From contig CALCJK010000017.1 in assembly GCA_937967455.1 (NCBI GenBank), positions 53,042 through 117,041 of the forward strand: 64,000 bases of DNA. Reading direction: 5' to 3'. The stretch's first letter is position 1; every line of letters begins with the position of its first letter. The DNA is from an uncultured bacterium. GTDB lineage: Bacteria; Bacteroidota; Ignavibacteria; UBA10030; BY39. Positions 35,449-44,892 of this stretch are shown here, piece by piece. The notes beneath the pieces were generated by a model. It ran no database searches. It had not been told where the DNA came from and saw only the letters and a program-made list of their open reading frames with translations. A program made the translations under genes and the position numbers.

Positions 35449-35480
35449 AAAGGCACTGGAAGTTTTTATCCAGTACCTTT
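35449..35480. terminator. Convergent terminator between M24 peptidase and OPT genes
   Basis: AAAGGCACTGGA (35449-35460) pairs with TCCAGTACCTTT (35469-35480), one mismatch, with A-rich and T-rich flanks on both sides. Serves both convergent transcripts. Confidence 0.8.
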
Positions 35481-35502
35481 CAACTATTCATTAAAAATTT
35501 TT

Positions 35503-37497
35503 CTATTCCAGCTTTGCTCTTTTCGAATCCCAGATGAAGTAAGCTGCGATTAATAAAAACATTACTACTGCGAGCAATTCACCACCAGTTGATTCACCCC
35601 AGTGCCAGCCAAAGTTTTCATAATTGAATCCAAAATATTTTAATACTGCACTCAACACACCCATAATTGCACCGCCAGCAATGAAACCTGAGGCAATGAG
35701 TGTTCCTCTTTCACGTCGTGCATTGTTTACTGCTTCGTCTTTTGTGCTTGTGGAAACAATATGTGCAATCAATCCACCAAAAAGGATTGGAGTATTTAAT
35801 TCTAGTGGAATATACATACCAAGTGCAAATGCAAGTGGTGGAACTTTTATCATTTCGAGTGTAAGAGCAACCAATGCGCCTGCGATGTACAACGCCCATG
35901 GGGCAGGCATTTCTGACATTAGTGGTTTAATAACAGCAGCCATAGCATTTGCCTGAGGTGCAACAAGTGCACCTTCCCCGACAAACCCATAGGTTTCATT
36001 CAGTAACATAATTACAAGTCCAACTGTAGCTGCAGCTACAAGTGTACCTAAAAACTTGAAAGTTTGCTGTTTAATTGGGGTTGTTCCAAGCCAGTAACCA
36101 ATTTTTAAATCGGTAATAAAACCACCAGCCATTGAGAGTGCAGTACAAACTACCCCACCGATGATTAATGCAGAAACCATCCCTGCACTACCTTTAAGTC
36201 CAATTGAAACAAGTATAAATGAAGAAAGTATCAATGTCATCAAAGTCATACCTGAAACAGGATTTGTACCCACAATAGCAATAGCTCGAGCAGCAACAGT
36301 TGTAAATAAGAAGGAAACTATTAACACAATTAAGAGTGCTGTTATAGCAAACCAGAAAGTATCAACAACTGCAACAGCGAAGAATATCAGGATAAACAAA
36401 GCTACAACAACAATTAAACCAACTACAAGTCCCATAGAAAGCTCTTTTTCAGTGCGTAATACACTTCTCTCGTGTGTAGCTTTTGGATGAAATATTTCCT
36501 GGTAAGCAAGTTTAAACGCCCCAGCAATAATTTTTCTGGATTTAAAAATACCAATTAAGCCAGCCATTGCAATTCCACCAATACCAATATGGCGGACATA
36601 AGTTCTAAAAATCTCATCAGCACTCATTTGACCGATAAGTTTAGTTGCAGTCGAGCCAAGTGTTGTTTCTAAACCAGAACCAACATAAGAAAAAACCGGA
36701 ATAAGGAGGAACCACGAGAGAAATGAACCAGCAGCAATTATAGAGGCATATTTTAATCCTACAATATAACCTAAACCTAAAACGGCAGCGCCAACATTTA
36801 ACTTAAACTCAAGTCGATATATCTCTGAAAGTTTATCAAACACTGGCAAGATTTTAGAATTAAATACTTCCTTCCAGGCACCAAAAGTTTGGATTAAGAA
36901 ATCGTAGATACCACCAACTAAAGCAGCTGATACAAGAACTTTTGCTTGTTGACCACCTTTTTCGCCTGCTACAAGAACTTCTGTAGTAGCGGTTGCTTCG
37001 GGGAATGGAAATTGTCCGTGCATTTCTTGAACAAAATATTTTCTAAAAGGTATCAGAAATAAAATACCAAGAAACCCACCGAACAATGAAGCAAAAAATA
37101 TTTGCCAGAAATTTGCTGTCTGCTCGATTGCACCTTCTCCATGCAAAATATAAAGTGCAGGTATAGTGAAGATAGCACCTGCAACAATTACTCCGGAAGC
37201 AGCACCTATTGATTGAATAATTACATTTTCAGAGAGAGCATTTTTTCTTTTTGTTATTGCTGCCAGACCTACAGCAATTATAGCAATTGGAATTGCAGCT
37301 TCAAAAACCTGACCTATTTTAAGACCAAGATAAGCAGCTGCTGCAGAAAAAATAACTGCCATAATAAGTCCCCAACCCAGCGACCAACTTGTAACTTCAG
37401 GCAGGATTGTTTCGGCAGGAACAACGGGTATGTACTTTTCACCAGGTTGAAGCTCTCGATAAGCATTTGCTGGTAAACTGCGTTTTGTTGTCTCCAT
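35503..37497 (-). CDS. OPT family oligopeptide transporter
   Basis: 664 residues with about 14-16 hydrophobic segments, including the OPT-type openings (EVTSWSLGWGLIMAVIFSAAAAYLGLKIGQVFEAAIPIAII) and internal repeats (AGGFITDLKIGYWLGTTP). Bacterial OPT transporters take up peptides or metal-siderophore-like compounds using the proton gradient; this long bacterial branch is best known from uncharacterised oligopeptide permease-like proteins. No helper gene nearby. Monocistronic-looking. Substrate cannot be read from the sequence. Confidence 0.9.
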   Translation of the reverse strand: METTKRSLPANAYRELQPGEKYIPVVPAETILPEVTSWSLGWGLIMAVIFSAAAAYLGLKIGQVFEAAIPIAIIAVGLAAITKRKNALSENVIIQSIGAASGVIVAGAIFTIPALYILHGEGAIEQTANFWQIFFASLFGGFLGILFLIPFRKYFVQEMHGQFPFPEATATTEVLVAGEKGGQQAKVLVSAALVGGIYDFLIQTFGAWKEVFNSKILPVFDKLSEIYRLEFKLNVGAAVLGLGYIVGLKYASIIAAGSFLSWFLLIPVFSYVGSGLETTLGSTATKLIGQMSADEIFRTYVRHIGIGGIAMAGLIGIFKSRKIIAGAFKLAYQEIFHPKATHERSVLRTEKELSMGLVVGLIVVVALFILIFFAVAVVDTFWFAITALLIVLIVSFLFTTVAARAIAIVGTNPVSGMTLMTLILSSFILVSIGLKGSAGMVSALIIGGVVCTALSMAGGFITDLKIGYWLGTTPIKQQTFKFLGTLVAAATVGLVIMLLNETYGFVGEGALVAPQANAMAAVIKPLMSEMPAPWALYIAGALVALTLEMIKVPPLAFALGMYIPLELNTPILFGGLIAHIVSTSTKDEAVNNARRERGTLIASGFIAGGAIMGVLSAVLKYFGFNYENFGWHWGESTGGELLAVVMFLLIAAYFIWDSKRAKLE

Positions 37498-37551
37498 TTA
37501 ATCTCCTATTTGTGATTAATTTATGGATTAGCTTTAAGATTAGTGTATTTT

Positions 37552-38928
37552 TTATAAGATATACCTACTCAAGTCACGATTCTTAACTATATCCGACAAC
37601 TTTTCTCGGACCATTTCTTTAGTTACCAAAATTTTATTTTCACTGACTTTATCAGGAGCGTTGAATAACAATTCTTCTAATAAGGTTGTCATAATAGTAT
37701 GCAGCCTACGTGCTCCAATATTTTCGACCTGTTCATTTACTTCCGTTGCTATTCTTGCAATTTCTTTGATGCTGTCTTCAGAAAATTCCAGTTTAATTCC
37801 TTCAGTTTCAAGTAATGCGGAATATTGTTTTATGAGAGCATTTTGAGGCATTGTTAAAATCTTGAAAAAATCTTCTTCTGTTAAGCTATTGAGTTCTACT
37901 CTTATCGGGAAACGACCCTGTAATTCAGGAATCAAATCGGATGGTTTTGAAATATGAAATGCACCAGAGGCAATGAACAATATGTGATCAGTTTTTACCA
38001 ATCCATATTTTGTCATCACACTTGTTCCTTCAACAATCGGGAGCAAATCTCTCTGAACCCCTTCACGTGACACATCTGGTCCGTGTGTTTCTCCACGACT
38101 TCCTGCAATTTTATCGATCTCATCTATAAAAATTATTCCAGAATTCTGTACACGATTTAGTGCTTCCTTTATTACCAGATCCATATCAATAAGTTTTTGT
38201 GCTTCTTCCTGCGCCAAAATTGTTTTTGCTTCGGATACTGTCATTTTACGTTTTTTTAGTTTTTTAGGTAAAATATTCCCAAACATTTCCTGTAGATTTA
38301 CACCCATTTCTTCTAGGCTAAATGGTCCCAAAATTTGCATTGCAGGAACCTGTTCAGTTGGTATATCAACTTCAATTATCCTATGATCAAGCTCACCACT
38401 TTTAAGTTTCTCTCTAAATTTTTCTCTTGTTTGCGACATTGATTCTTCTTCAACGGCAGGTTGCTCAATTGATTGTCGCTTTGGTTTGTTTGGTAATAGT
38501 ATATCGATTATTCTTTCCTCTGCCATAATGCGAGCTTTGTCTTGAACTTCAACGCTCTTTTCAGCTTTTACCATATTCACCGCATACTCCGTTAAATCTC
38601 TGACCATAGATTCAACATCTCTACCAACATAACCAACCTCGGTGTATTTTGATGCTTCCACTTTAATAAATGGTGCATTAACTAACTTTGCGAGTCGGCG
38701 TGCTATTTCTGTTTTCCCAACACCAGTTGGTCCAATCATAATAATATTGTTTGGCATAATTTCTTCACGCAGGCTATCTGAAACCTGCATTCTACGCCAC
38801 CGATTTCTTATCGCAATTGCTACGGATTTCTTGGCTGCATCCTGACCAACGATGTATTTATCTAATTCTTTTACAATCTCACTCGGAGTAAGTTCGTATT
38901 TTAAATTTACTTTATTTTTTTTGTTCAT
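37552..38928 (-). CDS. hslU: HslU ATPase of HslUV protease
   Basis: 458 residues. AAA+ unfoldase that feeds proteins into HslV. Walker [11 protein letters not shown], Walker [12 protein letters not shown], the variable intermediate domain (about 115-235) and C-terminal [21 protein letters not shown] with sensor-2 arginine. The C-terminus ends in LSRYIL, the family tail that docks on HslV. Overlaps the hslV stop by 4 bases, so the pair is translationally coupled. Confidence 0.97.
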   Translation of the reverse strand: MNKKNKVNLKYELTPSEIVKELDKYIVGQDAAKKSVAIAIRNRWRRMQVSDSLREEIMPNNIIMIGPTGVGKTEIARRLAKLVNAPFIKVEASKYTEVGYVGRDVESMVRDLTEYAVNMVKAEKSVEVQDKARIMAEERIIDILLPNKPKRQSIEQPAVEEESMSQTREKFREKLKSGELDHRIIEVDIPTEQVPAMQILGPFSLEEMGVNLQEMFGNILPKKLKKRKMTVSEAKTILAQEEAQKLIDMDLVIKEALNRVQNSGIIFIDEIDKIAGSRGETHGPDVSREGVQRDLLPIVEGTSVMTKYGLVKTDHILFIASGAFHISKPSDLIPELQGRFPIRVELNSLTEEDFFKILTMPQNALIKQYSALLETEGIKLEFSEDSIKEIARIATEVNEQVENIGARRLHTIMTTLLEELLFNAPDKVSENKILVTKEMVREKLSDIVKNRDLSRYIL

Positions 38929-39461
38929 ATTTCTTCTATTACGAAATTCTTGTTAGTGTAAATACAAATATCACCAGCTGTTGAAAGTGCTTCCTGCACA
39001 ATTTCACGAGCAGAAAGGTCTGAATATTTTATCAGCATTCTAGCAGCTGCAAGCGCATAACTACCACCTGAACCAATTGCAACAATTCCATCATCAGGTT
39101 CAATTATTTCACCTGTACCAGATATTATTAACGATTGTTCTTTATCCAGAACAGCGAGTAAAGCTTCGAGATGACGAAGATATTTATCAGTTCGCCACAT
39201 TTTTGCAAGTTCAACTGCTGCACGTACCAGATTACCCTGATATTGTTGAAGTTTGTCTTCAAACCTTTCAAAAAGTGTAAAAGCATCAGCAGCAGCTCCT
39301 GCAAAACCAGCTAAAACTTTGTCGTTATACAGCTTCCTTACTTTACGCGCGTTTTGTTTCATAACTGTATTACCAACTGTTACTTGTCCATCACTTCCCA
39401 TCACACATTTGCCTTTGTGTTTCAATCCAATGACGGTTGTGGCTTTTATTAGATGCGACAT
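38925..39461 (-). CDS. hslV: HslV protease subunit
   Basis: 178 residues. Threonine peptidase; the mature enzyme should begin at one of the threonines of [12 protein letters not shown], leaving a short leader (MSHLIKA) somewhat longer than usual. Contains [14 protein letters not shown] and [19 protein letters not shown]. Forms the double ring capped by HslU. A plain ATG start with AAAAGGATAC upstream. Confidence 0.97.
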   Translation of the reverse strand: MSHLIKATTVIGLKHKGKCVMGSDGQVTVGNTVMKQNARKVRKLYNDKVLAGFAGAAADAFTLFERFEDKLQQYQGNLVRAAVELAKMWRTDKYLRHLEALLAVLDKEQSLIISGTGEIIEPDDGIVAIGSGGSYALAAARMLIKYSDLSAREIVQEALSTAGDICIYTNKNFVIEEI

Positions 39462-39506
39462 ATTTGTATCCTTTTAATTTGTCTCTTTCTAAATCTCACA
39501 AGATAG

Positions 39507-40958
39507 TTAAATTTTCCTCCTCAGTCTGGCGATCGGGATTCTCATCTGTTCCCGATATTTAGCAACTGTGCGCCTTGCCACGATAAGACCCTCTTCCTTT
39601 AGCATCCTTGATATTTCGTCATCACTATATGGTTTATCTGGAGGTTCGCTTTCTATAATGGCTTTAATTCTTTTCTTAACCTCTTTGTTTGACATTTCCC
39701 CACCATCTACAGTAGCAATTTTATCACTAAAGAAATATTTCAACTCAAATACTCCATACTCAGTCTGTACATATTTTCCATTAACCACTCTACTAATAGT
39801 TGAAATATCCATACCAATTGTTTCTGCAATATCTTTATAAATCATTGGTTTAAGATTTTCACCTGTATCAAAAAATTCCCTTTGCTTTTCAACAATTGCA
39901 CGCATAACCTTCATCAAGGTGTCCCTTCTTTGATGAATTGACGCAATAAACCATTTTGCTGCTTCAAATCTTTTTTTTATAAATTCCTTTGTCTCAGGTG
40001 GAATATTCTTATTTTTTTTCCGTGAAATCAATTCCTTATAATTTTTATTAATCCTAAGTGGTGGAACATTGCGTTCGTTAAGTGTTATTATTATATCATC
40101 TCCATCATGTTCTACAATAAAATCGGGAACTATATAATTTTCCTGTGGAGTAAAATGTCCCTCACCTGGTTTGGGATTCAACTTTTGTATAAGCTCAAGT
40201 ACTTGTTTCAATTGCTCCTGAGTTATGTTAAGATACTTTGCTAATTGATCATAATGCTTCATTGTGAAATTTTCATATTGCTCAAGGAGAATCTTCTGAG
40301 CATAAGATTTCAATTTCTTATCAAATTCCATTACATCTAGTTGTGCAATTAAACACTCGCGTAAATCTCTCGCTGCTATGCCAGGTGGGTCAAGTCTTTG
40401 AATTTGATATAATACTTGCTCGGCTTGCTCAAGCGTAAGATTTAATTTCCGACTTAAATTTAGATCATCTAAAATATTTTCAAGTGGTCTTCGTAAATAT
40501 CCATCTTCATCTATATTACCTATAATTTCTTCTGCCAATTGAAACTCTTCTTCAGTAATATCTAATAAACGAATTTGTTCAAGTAATTTTTCAGAAAGTG
40601 GAACCTGTGCCGGAATTGGCAATTCTTCTCTTTTATCATCTTCATCAGATGGTGAATACAAAGATTTATAACCATCCAATTCATCATTCATAAAATCTTC
40701 AATTGAATATTTATCATCTTCTGGTTCAGTTTTATTTTCACCTAATTCTTCAATTATTTCTGGTTGCTCTTCTTCAGGTTCTTCCTGCAAGAGTTCCATT
40801 TCTTCATCAATTCCTTCTTCCAGTAGAGGATTCTGTTCAAGCTCAGCCTTAATTCTTTGTTCAAGAGCAATGACAGGCAACTGTAAAAGTTTAAGATACT
40901 GAACTTGCTGAGGAGATAATTTCTGAAGAAGTCTTTGATGTTGTGTTAATTTTAACAT
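39507..40958 (-). CDS. rpoN: RNA polymerase sigma54 factor
   Basis: 483 residues. N-terminal activator-interacting region (QHQRLLQKLSPQQVQYLKLLQLP), acidic linker at about 55-105, core-binding domain, and DNA-binding region with the RpoN box ARRTVAKYRE at 461-470. Directs transcription from -24/-12 promoters and needs AAA+ activators; two such activators are encoded in this window. The DUF3109 gene ends at the base just before this gene starts, so the two are coupled. Confidence 0.97.
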   Translation of the reverse strand: MLKLTQHQRLLQKLSPQQVQYLKLLQLPVIALEQRIKAELEQNPLLEEGIDEEMELLQEEPEEEQPEIIEELGENKTEPEDDKYSIEDFMNDELDGYKSLYSPSDEDDKREELPIPAQVPLSEKLLEQIRLLDITEEEFQLAEEIIGNIDEDGYLRRPLENILDDLNLSRKLNLTLEQAEQVLYQIQRLDPPGIAARDLRECLIAQLDVMEFDKKLKSYAQKILLEQYENFTMKHYDQLAKYLNITQEQLKQVLELIQKLNPKPGEGHFTPQENYIVPDFIVEHDGDDIIITLNERNVPPLRINKNYKELISRKKNKNIPPETKEFIKKRFEAAKWFIASIHQRRDTLMKVMRAIVEKQREFFDTGENLKPMIYKDIAETIGMDISTISRVVNGKYVQTEYGVFELKYFFSDKIATVDGGEMSNKEVKKRIKAIIESEPPDKPYSDDEISRMLKEEGLIVARRTVAKYREQMRIPIARLRRKI

Positions 40959-41543
40959 TTAGAATTCTACTTCTTTACTAATTTTTAATTTCGATTCACA
41001 TATTTCTTTAAATTTTTGATACCAGGCTTCACCAAATGCTCTAATTAACGCCTCTTTTAAAAAAATGTAAAGGGGTATATCTTCAACTTGACCTTTAATT
41101 AGAGCTGGCTTGCATTCAATAAATTTTTCAAATCTAATAACATCACCACCAAAATTAGAGACCCTAATAGGGAAGAGATGACAGGAGATTGGTTTTCGAA
41201 ATTCAATTTTTCCATCCAGGAATGCTTTCTCGAAAGCACACTTTGCAATATCATCTTCATAATAAACAAAAACACAATCTTTATCTTCTATACAACTTGT
41301 GGTATAATTTCCTGAATATCCTTCAATTCCGGAATTTTCTTGAATAATTTTTAAGCTTTTTTCGGGCAAATATTTAATTACTTCTGGTAGACCATTTTGT
41401 ATCTCATAAACTTCAAAATCAGCCAAAGGAGCGCCTTTACCACCTTTAACGGTACAACAAACACCCTTGCAAACTTCTAAATTGCAAGAAAATTTGATGT
41501 ATGGTATTCTCTCATCAACTATTTTATTACCAATTGAAAACAT
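40959..41543 (-). CDS. DUF3109 family cysteine-rich protein
   Basis: 194 residues. Eight or so conserved cysteines in the pattern CNLEVCKGVCC, CIEDKDC, CAF, CHLFPIRV and EC, like the YkgJ/DUF3109 zinc- or iron-sulfur-binding family common in Bacteroidota. No signal peptide, so cytosolic. Its reaction is not known. Lies directly between dprA and rpoN, with its stop abutting the rpoN start. Confidence 0.8.
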   Translation of the reverse strand: MFSIGNKIVDERIPYIKFSCNLEVCKGVCCTVKGGKGAPLADFEVYEIQNGLPEVIKYLPEKSLKIIQENSGIEGYSGNYTTSCIEDKDCVFVYYEDDIAKCAFEKAFLDGKIEFRKPISCHLFPIRVSNFGGDVIRFEKFIECKPALIKGQVEDIPLYIFLKEALIRAFGEAWYQKFKEICESKLKISKEVEF

Positions 41544-41585
41544 TTCGTATATAATATAACTTTTTTTTGCAGAAAAAAGAAAAAA

Positions 41586-42707
41586 TTAAATCCTAACAAA
41601 CATCTTGCCAGGAAGTTGCTTCACAACACCTTTAAATTCCAGATTTAATAGATTGACAAGTACATCAGAAACCGACAAACCAGATTTTTCAGCTATAAGA
41701 TCAATATGTATTGCTTCATCACTTAGCAGTTCATAGATCTTTTTTTCAAAAAGTGTTAGTTCCAACTCTGGTTTTAATTCCATTTTGATAGGAATTTTTA
41801 AAATTGGTTTAAGTTTGTTCCCCAATTCACTAAGTATATCCTCCACCGATATTACAAGCTTTGCCCGATTATCCCTGATTAAGGTATTACATCCGCAGGA
41901 GCGGGATTCTGTAATTAAACCTGGAATTGCAAACACTTCTCTATTCTGATCAAAAGCAGTCCGAGCTGTAATCATAGCACCACCATCAATGCCTGTTTCA
42001 ATAACCAATGTGCCAAGTGTTAGCCCACTTATAATTCTGTTTCGTTTAGGGAAATTAACTGCGTCGGGTTTTGCACCCATTTCATATTCTGAAATTACTG
42101 CACCACTATCTACAATTTTCCAGAATAAACTTTTATTTTCGGGAGGATAGATTACATCAAGGCCTGAACCTATAACTGCAATTGTTCTACCGGAATTTTT
42201 TAATACAGTTGAGTGTACCAGTGTATCAATTCCGCGAGCAAGCCCACTAACAATAGTTACTCCTAACTTAACTAATTCAGCGGTAAATTTTTCTGTTACT
42301 GAAATTCCATATCTACTTGGATTCCTGGTTCCTACAATTGCAATTGAATATTTATCTACTTTTTCTAACCTCCCAAGAACATAAATAAATGCAGGAGGAT
42401 CAAAAATTTTTTTTAACAACTCTGGATACTCATTATCCCAGAATGTAATTATTCTGCCATTTATTTTATTTAATTTAGATAATTGAAGATTAGCGTATTC
42501 TTCCGCTTTTTCGTATTCGGGTGTGTTTTTGAAATTTGCAATTTTATATGCTAATTTTTTATTAAACCCTTCAATTTGGATAAGTTCTTTTGGTGTAGCT
42601 TTAAAAACTTCTCGAGAATCCTTAAAATTAGAAATAAGTTGCCTCAACCGGTTAGCACCAATGCCCGGAATGCGAGTTAGCATTAATAAACTTTTAATAT
42701 CGACCAT
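41586..42707 (-). CDS. dprA: DNA-processing protein DprA
   Basis: 373 residues: helix-hairpin-helix start (LTRIPGIGANRLRQLI), Rossmann DNA-binding core (AIVGTRNPSRYG, VSGLARGIDTLVH, AVIGSGLDVIYPPEN, FPKRNRIISGL) and a C-terminal winged helix (about 310-373). Loads RecA on single-stranded DNA taken up by transformation. The core motifs are intact. Presence in the window suggests natural competence or other recombination uses; no competence pilus genes are visible here. Confidence 0.95.
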   Translation of the reverse strand: MVDIKSLLMLTRIPGIGANRLRQLISNFKDSREVFKATPKELIQIEGFNKKLAYKIANFKNTPEYEKAEEYANLQLSKLNKINGRIITFWDNEYPELLKKIFDPPAFIYVLGRLEKVDKYSIAIVGTRNPSRYGISVTEKFTAELVKLGVTIVSGLARGIDTLVHSTVLKNSGRTIAVIGSGLDVIYPPENKSLFWKIVDSGAVISEYEMGAKPDAVNFPKRNRIISGLTLGTLVIETGIDGGAMITARTAFDQNREVFAIPGLITESRSCGCNTLIRDNRAKLVISVEDILSELGNKLKPILKIPIKMELKPELELTLFEKKIYELLSDEAIHIDLIAEKSGLSVSDVLVNLLNLEFKGVVKQLPGKMFVRI

Positions 42708-42744
42708 AAACTATTATATAGCCGCTCGGGAGGTAGATAAAATA

Positions 42745-43017
42745 CTATTCAACAATTTCAATTCCATCCACCACTGCAATAATAACAGAATGGACTGGAA
42801 TCTTGTCATCTTTTAAAACTTGCCTTGCAGAATTCCCTTCTGCCATCACTAAAACTGTATCGCCTACACCAGCATCAACTGTATCAATAGCTAATACATC
42901 TCGACCAATAAACTTACCAGATAAATCAATTGGTTGAGTAATTAAAATTTTATGTTCCCGCAAATGTTCATTCTTTTGCGTTGAAACAATAGTCCCTATG
43001 ACTTTAGCTAAAAACAT
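42745..43017 (-). CDS. EutN/CcmL-type microcompartment vertex protein
   Basis: 90 residues from the ATG at 43017 (MFLAKVIGTIVSTQKNEHL), the canonical EutN/CcmL start; an earlier in-frame start adds a non-conserved tail and was rejected. Conserved features: KVIGTIVSTQK, LREHKILITQPID, AIDTVDAGVGDTVLVMAEGNSAR. These proteins form pentamers that close the corners of bacterial microcompartments. No hexameric shell or enzyme gene is in this window; its neighbours are dprA and a phosphohexomutase, so the shell genes must be elsewhere or absent. Confidence 0.9.
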   Translation of the reverse strand: MFLAKVIGTIVSTQKNEHLREHKILITQPIDLSGKFIGRDVLAIDTVDAGVGDTVLVMAEGNSARQVLKDDKIPVHSVIIAVVDGIEIVE

Positions 43018-43079
43018 TACACACAAATATAAATAAATCTCTTCAATATGCAAAAATCCGGAAAGCTAGATTTTTCTTG

Positions 43080-44477
43080 CTACCTATGCAGAGAAGAAGT
43101 AAAATTGTATATTTCTTTCTTGAATTCCTCTACTAAATTCTTGGCAATTATTTGAGATTTTGCTTCAGCTATAATTCTAATTATTGGCTCTGTATTCGAT
43201 TTTCGCAGATGAACCCAATAGTCGGAGAAATCAATTTTTAAACCATCCTGAGTGTCTGTTCTTTCAGTTAAATATTTGGAATGTATTTCTTTTAATACTT
43301 TATCTGGCTCTATTCCTTTTATATCAATTTTATCTTTATTTATAAAATACTCAGGTAATTCAGATTTCAAATCAGAAATAGTTCCATCAAACTCTGAAAG
43401 CATTTGTAAAACTAATACAATACCAACCAGAGCATCTCTTGCATAATGCAACTCTGGTAAAATTACTCCACCACTTCCTTCTCCACCAACAATCGATTTT
43501 CTTCTGATGATTTCTTTTGCAACATTAATTTCCCCAACTGGAACTCGATATACCGATGCATTAAACTTTTTTGCAATGTCGTCTACTGCACGTGTCGTAG
43601 AAAGATTTACCACAACATTTAAATTATTTTTACCACTCTCACTTTCTTTTGATAAAATAAAATTGATGACTGATGCAATTGTATATTCTTCCCCAAAAGG
43701 TTCACCTTTTTCAGTTATCAACACAAGTCTATCTACATCAGGATCAACAACAATTCCTAAATCAGCACCTTCTTCTTTTACTTTTTGCATAACTTCAGTC
43801 AAATTTTCAGGTAATGGTTCTGGAATTCGGGTAAAAACTCCACTCATATCACAATTCATTTCAATTATATCACAGTTCAATTTTTTTAAGAGCTCTGGAA
43901 TAATTGCGCCACCTGCTGCATTAATACAATCGAGAACAATCTTAAACTTCTTTTTTCTTATGCTCTCTACGTTTACATATTTCAAATTTAAAGAAAGCTC
44001 GATATGCTTATCGATCCAGCTTTGATCTATTCGATAATTAGCAAGTTTATCCCACGATACGTATTTTGGACTTTTATTTTTAAGCATCTCCAAGAATATT
44101 TTAGTTTCATCAGCATCCAAGAATAATCCATTCTCATTAAAGAACTTTAATCCATTCCATTCGATTGGGTTGTGACTTGCAGTGATAGAAATCCCTCCAT
44201 CAGCATCTGATTTTTCAACAGCAAGCGATACAGTTGGAGTTGGGCAAACACCAATAGCCTCAACATCACAACCAAGTGAGATTAGTGTAGAAGAAACTAA
44301 ATTTGCTATAACTTTACCTGTAATCCTTCCATCTCTACCAATTACAAATTTTAATTTTCCAGCTTTTTTAATTCGATTATAGGCTACAAACGCTTCAGTG
44401 TACCGAATTATAATATCAGGAGTTAAACTTTCTCCAAATATTCCTCTTACACCAGATATGCTTGTAATTAACGACAT
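43080..44477 (-). CDS. glmM: Phosphohexomutase (phosphoglucosamine mutase / phosphomannomutase family)
   Basis: 465 residues from the ATG at 44477; a TTG 12 bases further up is less likely. Active-site serine in TASHNPIEWNG, metal loop VDPDVDRLVL, sugar-binding GEGSGGVI and phosphate-binding RKSNTEPIIRI. Isomerises hexosamine or hexose 6- and 1-phosphates for cell wall and glycan precursors. The EGSGG loop fits the mannomutase/archaeal-type GlmM branch as well as GlmM proper, so the exact sugar is uncertain. Confidence 0.85.
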   Translation of the reverse strand: MSLITSISGVRGIFGESLTPDIIIRYTEAFVAYNRIKKAGKLKFVIGRDGRITGKVIANLVSSTLISLGCDVEAIGVCPTPTVSLAVEKSDADGGISITASHNPIEWNGLKFFNENGLFLDADETKIFLEMLKNKSPKYVSWDKLANYRIDQSWIDKHIELSLNLKYVNVESIRKKKFKIVLDCINAAGGAIIPELLKKLNCDIIEMNCDMSGVFTRIPEPLPENLTEVMQKVKEEGADLGIVVDPDVDRLVLITEKGEPFGEEYTIASVINFILSKESESGKNNLNVVVNLSTTRAVDDIAKKFNASVYRVPVGEINVAKEIIRRKSIVGGEGSGGVILPELHYARDALVGIVLVLQMLSEFDGTISDLKSELPEYFINKDKIDIKGIEPDKVLKEIHSKYLTERTDTQDGLKIDFSDYWVHLRKSNTEPIIRIIAEAKSQIIAKNLVEEFKKEIYNFTSSLHR

Positions 44478-44613
44478 ATTAATTGCCAAAATTATTATTT
44501 AAACATAAAACAATTTAGCAAATCGGATGAATAGATGCAATAATTAATAAAATTATTTTTGTTTATCAATAGGTTTTATCTTAAATTAAATCAAATTTTT
44601 AAAAAGGAAATAT

Positions 44614-44853
44614 ATGGCAGAACTTAGATGCGTGAAAATATGTAATGAAAGATTTATCGCTGAAATGATTCAGCAATATCTGAAAATGCACGAGATTAAT
44701 TCCATTATCAAATCTGACTCAATTGGGCAAGCAATACTTGGAAATCTCTCTACAAAAGGATTTAAAATTATGGTAAGAGAAGAAGATGAAGCGAAAGCTA
44801 TTGAGGTTTTAGAAAATTCAGACTTTGAAACAGATCAATCTATTGAAGAATAA
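44614..44853 (+). CDS. DUF2007-family small protein
   Basis: 79 residues: AELRCVKICNERFIAEMIQQYLKMHEINSIIKSD ... FKIMVREEDEAKAIEVLE. This is the DUF2007 pattern (a PII-like small ferredoxin-type fold, annotated as putative signal transducer). Starts with AAAAAGGAAATAT upstream. Function unknown. In line with the M14 peptidase gene. Confidence 0.8.
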   Translation: MAELRCVKICNERFIAEMIQQYLKMHEINSIIKSDSIGQAILGNLSTKGFKIMVREEDEAKAIEVLENSDFETDQSIEE

Positions 44854-44892
44854 TACTAACAACCAATTCATTAAAATAAAAGGTTTATAGTT

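Noticed and set aside
42745..44477. Microcompartment operon
   Set aside because: Only one vertex gene is present; neighbours are dprA and a phosphohexomutase.
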